Shown piece after piece: positions 10,701 through 22,700 of a stretch of DNA of 30,608 nucleotides. Location of the stretch: contig UZAE01000206.1 of assembly GCA_900617975.1 (NCBI GenBank), positions 1 to 30,608 on the forward strand, given 5' to 3'. The position numbers and the translations under genes were made by a program. The notes beneath the pieces are model-generated. The model worked only from the letters and a program-made list of their open reading frames with translations. It searched no databases and had not been told where the DNA came from. The DNA is from Rodentolepis nana (Eukaryota > Platyhelminthes > Cestoda > Cyclophyllidea > Hymenolepididae). The stretch's first letter is position 1. Every line of letters starts with the position of its first letter.

Positions 10701-13700
10701 CTGATCATTTTTACATCACTAAAGATAAGCTATTAGCAAAAAATGTGAGAAGTTTGTGTTCTCATCTGCTAGTTCATACTGGGACAAAATTGTCTTCTCG
10801 TAAGATGGGTGTCAAAGGTGAATGTGTACTTTTAGGAATTAGTTATTTTGTTTATAAAGATCGTATTGGAAGTTCTTTGATTGAAATATGGTTATTAATT
10901 AGTCTAACCGAAATAAGTAAATAAATTAATAGATTGTTAAGTTGTAAACCTATTTTCATCATATAGGCTGCAGAGCCGAAACCAGATCTTGTCGTACAGG
11001 TTGTGGTGCTAGCAGAGGACGATTTGGTTAAGGATCGTCTGGCGGAATACAAATTGGATGCACAAACTCCCTCGGAAGTAGTCTGTGATTCCGGTATTCA
11101 GGTCTATCCAGCCAAAGTGCTTCTTCAGATCTACAACCAGCTTGGTATGATTCACCTATATGTTGATGGCTTTTTGACCTTGTCATTTATTATTCTTCAC
11201 CTAAAAATAATTAATGTGGTACTAAGGTTAATATTGTGAATCCTTTGTTATCTATTTATTTCTAAAGCATTTAGTAAAGAGAAAATTCCCCCACCATGAC
11301 ATTCAAGTTTCAATGTTTTTTGTTCAGGTGTTTGCGCAAATCTTGGATTAACCGGACGAATAGCTAGGGATATTGGTGTCATAGCTACAAGCTCACTCTA
11401 CAGAATCGGTAATACAACGATGGCCTTCACACCACAGGTAAATATGTGACCTTTTTTGTTTCCCTCTCCAATTCTTGTTTAACATTTTTTATTAATTGCT
11501 AGCGATCCGAATTTTGATCCAAGTAAGCCACCTCTTTTCCCCAAAAAATTGCTTTTATTGCCTTCTAACAGTGCTTCCCAATGCCAAAACGCCTGAAGCG
11601 CACACGCTCTTAACGTCATCGCTTACCAATTTAACAACTTAGTGCTTTTCACTCTCTCCTCCCCAATGTTAGCCAGCACACTATTTCGGAAGCAGTTTCT
11701 TTCATGTTTATGGCATTTACAGGAGAATTTTGAGTCCTCTAAGATGCATTTATAGCAGTGGCGATTGTCCTATCCACCTTGGTGACCTATAGACATATCT
11801 CAATAATATTAGTGTTTGTAGGTTTTTGATTTGAATGCGTAGAAGTGCGTTAATTTTATCTTTTACTTACTGTTCATACATTTGTAAGTGCTCTCTATGT
11901 AATAATTTTTTTGTTCCTAAAGGATTCATTTTACACTATTCATAAATTCTACCCACTTTGCTCTTTATAAAAGGTACTATATTAATGGAATCGACGTTTC
12001 ATATCGAAGCATCACAACTTCACTGGTCTTCACTCTCCTATCATTTTACCGAGAATGGTAAAACTCTACTCCTACTTTTAGGGAGTTGAGGTGAGGTAGT
12101 ACTTTCTGATTGCAAAAATTGCGTCTTAGTGAACTATAACAATAGGCGAGTACTATGCGTGATGTTCTTTTATTAGAAGCCAAACGGAAAAAATATTTCC
12201 CGGAAGAGTTTCTACTTTTTGAAATAAGAGTTCGCACAACATGTGGCTTCTTTCACTGCTTTTAATCCGTATACGTAACCATTCATGTGTGTGTGCTTGT
12301 AAGACGCATTTCTCCTGTGTTTTAAAATTCGATACTTTCATTTTTCCATTAAATAGTTCATTGATAGTCACTCGTTCTACGTGAACTTGGATGTTAACTT
12401 CATTCTCGATGAGTTTCGTGCGAATGTGGCTTTCCTTCGACGCGTGTGGGCTTTTCCTGGTCGACCTACTCTCGTTCTTCCAGTGGCTGAGAGATTTGTT
12501 CGTTCTGGTGAGTAAAGCTGGTCTGTGTGCATTTAAATCTCTATATTTAGAAGAAGGTATCTTGTTGTTTTAACTATTAACGTGGTGGTCTTTGTATTAG
12601 CTGTTTTCGTTAGTGTAAGCAATTGAATTGACTTTTTAAAATGCTCAGGTGGTTTCAAATTAGAATTTTATTTATTTATAACTAGAAAATCTCAAATGTT
12701 AATGAGTTATTTATAATATCAATGATGGTTTTGCTTTATTTGAACTTAGTTGCCATTTAGAGAAACATCATTTTGATTAAATCACGAATCTTTCATGTAG
12801 CCTTATTTCAGATTTGCGTTTTTGCTACAATACAATCCAGTGAATTCGGTTTTTTCCCGTAATTCGCTTCTCTACTATACTATTCTTTTACAGTTGACAA
12901 AATTTACAAATAGTGATGTCTTTCCAAACCTCTTAGATTATCGCAAACTTATCTAAACTGCTATCACTTTATGAAACTCATTGAGTGCTTGTATTTGAAG
13001 TATTCAATGGAGTCTTTCTGATTTACAATTTCTTTATTTTACAGTTTCAGAATGGTTATTAAACTAATGACAGCTTTCATTTCTGATAACTGTACAATTT
13101 TGCTGAATTGGTGTGATCCGTACTGATTGGGGGTACACAATCGTTACCCTTATCTACTAATATCATCATGCATTTTGCGCTTTTTCGATTGTTTAGGAGA
13201 CAAGCATGTTCTAACTACGGTGAAGTGTACAAGTAATGTATTAGGTTGGCAACTAAGTCATTGCCGATTTCAAATAAGAAGGCAAATTCGGAATTTTTGT
13301 TTAAAAATATAACTTTATTCAATTAGATATTGGCTGTTCTTGTCGATGACCTTTTTCCATCGCTCTGGCAGAGTAAAAATTCCCCGTTCGTAAAATGTCT
13401 GGTCTTTGCTATTAAAAAACTGAATTAGGTGTGATCCGACATCATCCGCGTTGTTAAAAATTTTACCATTTAAAGAGTTTTGCATGGAACGAAACAAATG
13501 GTAATCCGAAGGCGCAAGGTGAGGGCTATATGGTGGGTGTGACAAAACATCCCAACCCAGTTCCAATAATTTTTGCCGAGTAACCAAAGGTGTGTGCGGG
13601 GGCCTTGCGTTATCATGATGGAAAACAACACCCTTCCGCCGATTTGATAATGCCGGCCGCTTATCTTCAATTGCATCCTTCAATTTTTCGAGTTCTTCAA

Positions 13701-16700
13701 CATACACATTTGAATTTATCGTTTGGTTCTGCGGCATGACTTCAAAATACAAAATTCCTTTGTGATCCCCCCACCAGACTGACAGCATAATCTTTTTTTG
13801 GTGAATCTCTGCTTTTGATACTGTTTGGGCTGGTTGATCTTGCTTCACCCATGGTCTCTTGCGAGTAACATTGTTATAAACTACCCACTTTTCGTCGCCA
13901 GTAACTAGGTTCTTCCTCGGAAATGGATCATTCTCATTGCGTTTCAGTAGCGGCGAATCACAGATGCTAATCCGTTGCGTCAAATGAATTTCCTTTAACT
14001 GGTGAGGGATCCATAAATCAAGTTTCTTGACATAACCAAGGTTTTTTCATTTTTTTTCAATGCATGTATGCGACACATTGAGCTTCTCTGCAATATCTCG
14101 TGTTGTGCTGTGCTGTTACGATTTGAATCGATAATGGCCTTGATATGGGTTTCATCCACTTCGACTGGGCGGCCAGATCGTTGTGAATTTTTCAGTGAAA
14201 AATCACCGGAACGAAATCTGTCAAACCAATTTCGACACTGGCTTTCTTTTAAGGCTTCATCTCCATATACGGCACATAATTTCTTTTGTGTTTGCGATGC
14301 GTTCTTGCCTTTTCGGAAGTAATACAATAAAATGTGTGGGAAGTACACGTCCTGTTCTTTCATTTTTAAATTGGGATGAAAACAAAACTAAAGAACTAAA
14401 CAAAGAAAACTTTCTACTAATTAACCTAGAAGCCCATACAGTAAGAAAAAAATATAGGTTAGATGCTCTGGCCACGTTAACAAAACAAAAGAAAGTATAG
14501 AGCGAATCTGTCAACAATACGGCAATGACTTAGTTGCCCACCCAATAGTATTATGACCAAGATTCAAAGGTCCGCCTAAACCCCAGTAGCACTCTATTAT
14601 CTTAATGGTCGTGCAAGTTGCAGGTGTCAGTAAAGCGGGGCCAAATTTTTAAATCTGAGTTGGCCAGAAGTTACTTTTTTTCCTAAATTTCTATATCAGG
14701 AAGATATATATATGTATATTTTTGCTTCCTTTCTAATTTCGTAGTATGTGGAAAAATGTTTTATTTAAACCGTGTTGAAAATTTTTTGTTTCATTGCATT
14801 TGAATGCCTCTTTCCTGCTGCAGTTTATAGCTTATGTTTTGCAGACATGCAGTGTGCTTATACCCTCTGCACATTCCAAAGCCCAATGTCACACATAGCG
14901 AATAGGTGGTCACGTTCGCTCTAATGGACCAATCAGTTTTAAGCGCATTAGCTCACGTGTGCGCATATTCTTATTAGATATATACACTTTTCTACTTATT
15001 TATTATCTAGTAGCATTTATTAATTTTATTTGGGCCCTCCTTAGAACACGAGGCCTTCCTTCCCTCAATGGTGACGGTCATCAAGAAATTGAAGAGTGGT
15101 TATATCAATGGTACTCGGTGAGTATGTGATGACAATTGTCACTATTTAATCTTATCTTCTCTAAAATGTTGCCATAGACAGGGGTTTATCTTTTTTCCCA
15201 TTTTAAAGACCCTAAATAATTATAATAGGATATAAAGAATGAATTTGTCTTTTTTAAGTTAAGCTAAATGTGAGGAACAAAAACAATGTGAGCATTTATA
15301 AATGCGAATTATTAATTAACAAAATCTATGATATTTAATAGCAGCATAATGTAATTTAATTATAACTAATATAGAACCGTTATTAGCATATAAAATAACA
15401 ATTGACAATTCTGCAGTGACTTTACTGAATGTATTTTTTTATATCAAATCACTAGGTGAGAAATGATTATTAGTCATTTGGTGGAAAACTAAATTTTACC
15501 AGGAAGTTGTAAAGAACTCGAGCCCTTGAACACATGTTTCCTATTTTCTAATTGATAAATTTCAGGCTTGAATTAATGTTTAAGTCATTTTAACGTCTTA
15601 ATTGAACAATTTAATGTAACTAAACGCTTTATTACGATGGCGAAGGGATTATAGTTATGGCTAAAATCCTACTAATATTTATTTATATCAAATAGCAGGC
15701 TTTTGATAATTATCATGAGCCCTTTAGTTGACTTTGGGCTCCCCAGAGTGGGGTCACATAAAAGTCACAAAATTCGAGAGGGGGGAAGAACAGAAGAGGG
15801 ATTCACAGATGTAAAAGGGACAGACATAAAGGTAGAGAAAAGGGTAAGGTGAGCATTGTGGAAGTGATGGAAGTGTCCGTGTAGTTTGGAGTCAGAAGTC
15901 AACTGCCTGTTTATAGACTTCTTTGACATATGAGTATACGTTGCCCAGGGTTCACCATGTGGAGGTAGGTCTATTGCACACCCCACGTTACTATTGTGAC
16001 ATTTCAAATTTTTGTGTGACTGTTAAATTTCTGTTTCAATTATTCAAATGTTTTCTAACGAGTACCTTTTTCTTAGTGTCGTTCTGGGCAATATGTCCCA
16101 ATTTGAAGCCACATCGTGCGTCCAAAAACTAAGTTTCATCAAGTCGGCAGGTAAATCCATTTTTACCCCTTTCTAAAACGCTTTATTTATCCTTAAGTGA
16201 GGCATAATTCCATCATATATATATATATATTTGGTCTTTATTACAAAATCTCTTCTTTTAGAAACTGTGATGAAGCGCCATTCAGTACTGCGCACAGGTC
16301 GCCAAACCTTGCGCCGCTTGACTCTGGCCTCTCCCCATCCCCGTGGAGTTGAGTTCGGCTCACCCATTTACTTGGGTGGTAGTGGTGATCAGCAGTCAAG
16401 CTACTCCAGTCTTGCTTCCACTCCAACTAGTGGTTTGGCTCAATCTAGTGGAGCCCATCTGCCCAGTGATAGTCGTTTCCGCGATGAACATGAAGGTGTC
16501 CAACGCACCAGCCTTCGACGCAAGTCTCTCGCTTTGGCTTGTGCTGTCTCTGTCGATCTACAGGATCACGATGAGGATTCGCGTATGTGGGCATATTGTT
16601 TCTTTGAATGCTTAATATCTAATGTGAATAGTATATAGCGTCGGCATTAAGCCTCACAATCGATGTGGTTTTGAAAGATGGGCTATGCGTGCGGTTTGTT

Positions 16701-19700
16701 CTTTGTCAATTTAAGATATAAGTACGTTATGATTCGAGTACCTGAACTTTTAGTCTTAATAAGTCCCCATCTTTATCGGGGTCATTGATTATATTCGCCT
16801 GTAACCTGTTTTGCCTCCAAAAATATCTTATAAAAGACTTAACTCTATAATGCGTAATTCCCTTCGTACTGCACTTTATTTAAAATTATGTAGTTTAATG
16901 TATTTTCAATAAATACGCAAATCTTATGAGCAATTAACGGTGGATTATAAATTTGCTTTTTGGGAATGAAACATTATTCATTTGCACCCATTACATCCGG
17001 ACAAAGTTGTTTATCCATACGTTTTGACACTTCGTTCACCTTGAATCGTTTTCTAGGTCTTCTGAAGAATCAGAAGTAACATGATCTCCAGAGTTTAAGG
17101 TTTCGAGGGCAGAGGGCAGAAGTATTTCTGTTTGATTCGTTTTCGATTTATGTGCTAAGACTGTGTACCGGGAATGACGTTTTTTCTATGCCGTACCCAG
17201 ATTTGAGCCACGAGGCATCATTCATTTTCCAGACTACAAAGAATTAAGTCTATTCTACTCTTTCCTCCCTTGTCCTTTTCATATTTTCAGTAATTTTCAT
17301 TAAGTTAAGGCTTAGCTCAAATGCAGTTACGCTGTCCAGGGGAATTTTGGAAATTCCATCTTGGTGGAAGATTTAGTAGCTTTAGAGGTATTGAATTTTC
17401 GACAACCTTCTTCTAGACTGCATGCTGAACTTATCTAGTGGTTAAGCATTTAGAATGTCATGATTTGTTGTTCCTTATACCCGATTAAATGTCGCGTTGG
17501 AACGATTTTTGCCATTAAAGGCTCCATAAAGCGCCTGAATTTCGTCACTTTTACAATCTTATGGGTGGAACTTCGTACCATCATTGGCCGCCTCAACAGG
17601 AGTTGCAATAGAAATTTACCCAATGTGAGGCAAGCTCGTCCGTGGATTGAGCAGAATTTGGTTACACAGTAGCTAAAACATTTTTAACCTCAATTTTTAA
17701 AGAAGGAGCCCTTATTTCTTCTAATAAGCTCCCAAACATTATGCCCAAAATGGAAAATATCGCAATTTGATGGGAAGCCGAAAACGATCTTGCCTTCCTC
17801 ATTAAAAAATCGTGAATGATAGATGTATGTGGTCCCCACAGTTTATAGCCTAATAAGTCTGCAAAGCCGTAACTCACAGAGTTTTCGTAATTGCTTAAAG
17901 GTAAGCCTTGCTCCATATTTATGTAGATCAACGACCCTGCCTTACAGTCGTTCGTTCTATTTGACGAAACAGTAAAGCGACTTTGAAGCTGTATCCTAGC
18001 GATATCTAGTCAGCAGACATATCTTAGAAGCTGAACTATATCCCCTAGTAGTACAAAGAATCCCGTTGTTTTATAATTTATTTTGGAAAGCTTGATCTAT
18101 TTTTTTATGTATACCTGAGTGCTCTTTCATTAAATACGGGTTTCGGTCAGATATTTCACCTATCTGTGGTTGCTTGTTAAGGGAAAGTTATTTTAGAACT
18201 CTAAAGAAAATATGAACTGGCAATTGATATTACTTTTATAAGCTACTATTTTAGAAGGTTTAGTTTTGTCCCTTTGATTCCAAGTTCTTTCATGATGATC
18301 TCCAGGTAGTATCAATTTATTTTCACTTTTGGCCAATATTTTGAACGATGTCTATTTTCGAAACTATTGATTTATTTCATCCTTAAAGCGGATCAGTTTT
18401 AATTACACTGGAACTAGTTTTAAAACTAGATCGTATATGCATTGCTCCAATTTTCTTTATTTAGAACGGCTTGTTGGCATAAGGCAGACTTGTAACCTTT
18501 ATGCTGAGTAGATTTCGCAAATATTTGAATTTTATTACTGTGGAATTAGTGCTAACCTCCTTGTGGGTAGTTATGGGAACCCCCTTGATCCCTTGATTAG
18601 TAAGACTCACCCTTTGAAATAAGTCCAGATCAAATAGTCAATACTGCAGAGGCCAACATCTGCCGGCACAACGAGTTGTTTCTTCCATGTTGTTGCATGC
18701 TTGCTATCTATCAGTATTATTTTGCTCGCATGGGAATCGCACTCCCCTTCCCGTCTCAAACTAGATCCTCCTCAGGACCACCATCATTCTCATGCTTATC
18801 CAAACCCTTCGGGGTCTTCAGTGGTTCTTTCTGACGATGAACAGAGTGGAAATCCCCAACAACGCCTTCAATTTTATCAGCTCTCTCCATGGTCTGCCTC
18901 CTTCCGTGGGAAGCAGCACACCCACCGATCGAGATCCGTTTCAGAGAATCTGACGCGCAGTCTTACTCCACAGTCTTCAGGGTCGTCTTCTTCAGCTTCC
19001 ACAACTCTCTATGCGTCGAATGAGTCGAGCCTAAGTGACACACTTGGCCCCTCCTTGGATGGAATTTCCCTCTGTCCTTCTTGTAGTAGTTCCCTCAATT
19101 CGCTGCCTCACCAGTGTAACAAATCTCTCTCGTGGGATATTTTGTTCAAAACGAATTATCAACTACCTAGTTTGTTTACTTCTGATTCCTTGCTTGCATG
19201 CCTCGTCTCATTTTGCACGCTTCGTTTAGCTTTGTTCTGTGTTCCCCATGCCCAGTGCTCGTTTGATTCGATCTATTGTTTTTGTAAAAGCTCGTTGCAG
19301 ATTCTGTTCGTCTTTACCTAATTTTCTACTATGTCTATATGTTCTGCATTTCCTACTCCCTCTTCATCGTTGTAAACTAAATCTTAGTTCTAGAGACATA
19401 TCAGTGGATAGTTATTTAATAGTCTCACTGATTTGATCCTCTTGGTCAAGGAACGAATTATATGCTTGAAATTCACTTAGTTTGCTTTAGCGAACGCATT
19501 CTAATGACGTGCTTTACTTCTTTCTTGAAGAAGAGATCGGTTTGGACGAGAAAGGCAACCTTACTGGAATAGGTGAAAACTATGCAGCTTCAACTGACCT
19601 CACCACAGCCGATGGTAAGTAATTAAGTACTCATTATGCTAAAATCTGTTTTATTTTTTGCACTGGAAGATGCGTCGCTTTGAAAATACTAGGAATAGAA

Positions 19701-22700
19701 GGTGGTGAATTAGGAAGATTACATTTTTAAAGTAACTTTCTGTATGGCTTCTATTAGGATTGGTATCCTTGGGGTTATATTCGAGAGTGTTGTACTTGAT
19801 TGGAGGTTGGATTTGTGGGCGAACAGGTAAGAATTGGACTAAATGTAGGCTGATGCTTGTTTGCATTTACCCTACCATTCTACAAATTTTCTCAATTCCA
19901 TCTTAAGAAAGCATTTTCCTCAAGTTAAAGGAATTGACTTTATAGGTAGATTGTTATTCAACTTTTTTATAAGCTTGTTAGTAACTTTATCTTAATAGAC
20001 TCAGCAGCTTCGTTGGTAAAGATTTCAAATTGTATTCGACCAACGTCCACGATCATACAAATATCGAGACTAAAGCCTACAATAACTAAGGTGTAACTGT
20101 TCAAAGAAGAAATCGAGAAAGAGACTAGATGTGTCTATTCTGGTATGCAAAAATTTATACATGCGATTTGGTGATCAACTGTAAAGTGGGAAAGGTGCGA
20201 TAAAAGCCAGAAAGCAGTAAGGTTGTAAGGAATTAAGATTTGAAGCTGAATTTGTGTATTTGATGTTGGGTTCTTAACTGGCAAAAATAAATTCCCATTT
20301 ATAGTTTAAATGACCAAACACAAATGATAGATATAGATAATTGATTTCCTACTTTATTTATTTTAGATGAGACGACTCTTCAACGTTTACGTGTCGGTGA
20401 GATTCCCAACTCTTCAGACAATAGTTACGAGACCTCTTTCCGACGTATCATCATGGTACCGAAGGACAGTGCCACAGGCGATAGTATTACTGTTTCCGGG
20501 GGAGATCCTCAACGCCCTACAAATTTCCGTTCGTCTGCATGGGCCTCAGGGGTTCGTAAGTCCTCAAGTGAACGAAGCTCTCAAAGCGGTGGGTCTATGA
20601 ATATTACCGGTGGTGCAGCAAATACTGTAGACACTAATGCAGAATGGCTAGCAAATTTGAGTCCTGAACAATTGGTTGAGTGTCTCCAACAGACTGGTAA
20701 CCTCGCCAAGCAGGCTGAGATTCTGGGTCGATTGAGACAAATGAAGGGACTCGATTGGGACACTGGGTTGGATCCTGATACACCCGCCACTATTCGTAGC
20801 TTACTCAAGGAGGTCTATCAGAAGGCCTGTCAATGTCAAGACTGGTTCCTTCTTCGATATGTCGGTGGCTTGTTAGAGAAGATTGCAGATCAGTTGGCTA
20901 CTGCTGTGTCAAGTATCCTTATTCTTCAAAAACAAATAACCGTTGGATTGCCTCCAAAACCAAGAGAAAAAGTTATTAATTCTCCTCTACCAGCAGATAA
21001 AATTGCTCAACTAATTCAAGAAGCTTGTGGAGAGGATAATCTCATGGCAATGCTTACACAGGTATAGGAGGACTTCAGTAGTATATATAATCACCTTTAT
21101 CAAAATGAGAAACTCGATTATTTTATTATTTCAGGAGATTCTCCTTCACCTCTCAATGTTTGCGCGCTCTCACCCCAAGCTCCTCGCCAATGTACTTCGG
21201 CTTAGAACTGGTTTAATTATCAAATTGATGGGTACAGAGCTCGCTCGTTCTATGGAGAGTTCTGTGGAAGACGCTCTTCTTGCTCTCTTTTATATGAGCC
21301 CTTATGAGACTAACTGTCTACTAGCTAATCTTCTTTCCGGTAATGAGATTAGAGCAGTCAAATTGGGTGAGTTTTCATTATTAATGACTTTGACTACTTA
21401 AACCCCCCCCCCTTCTCCTTATTCACTTCCGGAATAGTCGAGCAATTCTTTAAAGTAGTACGGAATGCTTTCATAACTGTAGGAAGTGTAGAGATAAAGT
21501 CGGTTGAGTCATTATGTGTGCAATAATTTGTCATATTCTATCATAATAGAGATAATTTTGACTACTTTGAAATTTGCTTTCGCAGACGATTATTTGGGTA
21601 AGTTCTTCCGGCAGCACCATCTCTTTCTTTCGCTTATTCATTCTGTCGTTCGCTTTTCTCTTAACCTCTAATGTGTGTTGTCTGGCACTACCATTCTGCG
21701 CTAGTTTGTTTGAGATTCTACTGTATACGTGATTATTATGACTCCATATCAGAATATACCGAAATAGGAACTAGTATTACTATTATTTTTTGAACACCAT
21801 CCCCCCTTCATTCGGACAGTTTATATGAGAGAGCTTTCTCGCTGAACTGATGAATTGGCCTTTTATAGGAAATCAAATTGCTCTATCTATTGGTAAGCTC
21901 ACACACACACACACTCATAACTATGTATGCAGTGTAGTCATTGCAATTCAGTTGTGGTTATTTCTATTGCAAGTCTGGGGCAATGGTGGCATGTATGTAT
22001 ACTTTTGCCATGTGCATGTTAATATATCCTTCATTGTCTACTCACCCACACACACACACCAGATATTTACCAATGGGTTCTCCATTTCCCTCTCGTGCAG
22101 TTATGTGGTTGATTTCTTAGTTATTTTTACTGCATTTTTGTTTTGCTGTGACCTTTGTTTGGTTTTACTTATTCCTTACCCACTAACCCTCCTGTCCCCT
22201 TTTTGCTGATGTAATTATCCAACTAATTCTCTTTGTTAATTTTTAGCTGCCTCGCGACGCAAATCTTCCGCTGTAAGTGAATAATTTTTCTGTTGCTCAC
22301 CTAGTTTTCATCTTTGAGGACAGTCGTGAGTAAAGGCTTTATAATGTGTAAGACATTAATTACGAGCCTTACTAATTAAGAATTCAAGTAGACAGGTAAA
22401 AGTAATGTGGAAAATACACCCCCGAGCCACTCTCAAGGGAACCTCATTTTCTACGATTTCTTTTATTGATCAGAATCTACCATGTTGATTAGGTGATCAT
22501 TTTGAATGCCATTCTCACGGCCTCTTACATTACGGGCGAGCACGCCGATCACTACTACTCGCACGAACTGCTTTTGGTAATAAAATATCTTAGAAACCTA
22601 TTGTAGCGCTATTCCAACAATTTCTCAAGGTTGTAGGGGTTTAAACCCTGTAATCGGTTGGTACAAATAAGACTCGCAAATTCATTTATTTACTACTCTT

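Larger units (their letters stand above)
12508..15044 (+). other. PHKA intron 9, host of the mariner insertion
   Basis: GTGAGT donor and CCCTCCTTAG acceptor, 2537 nt. About half of it (13241-14545) is the mariner element. The flanks are plain AT-rich intron. Without the element the intron would be about 1.2 kb. Confidence 0.9.

Noticed and set aside
13995..14363. The two mariner frames as two separate genes
   Set aside because: They are the N- and C-terminal parts of one transposase, separated by a small duplication and a stop.
17460..17931. Two adjoining open frames in PHKA intron 12 as a decayed transposon
   Set aside because: No transposase, reverse transcriptase or terminal-repeat signal is visible, and the peptides resemble nothing I know.
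21850..22209. 119-codon plus-strand frame over the PHKA micro-exon region
   Set aside because: Only the 24-nt part fits the PHKA frame. The remainder is T-rich intron with (CA)n tracts and contains the splice donor GTAAGC.
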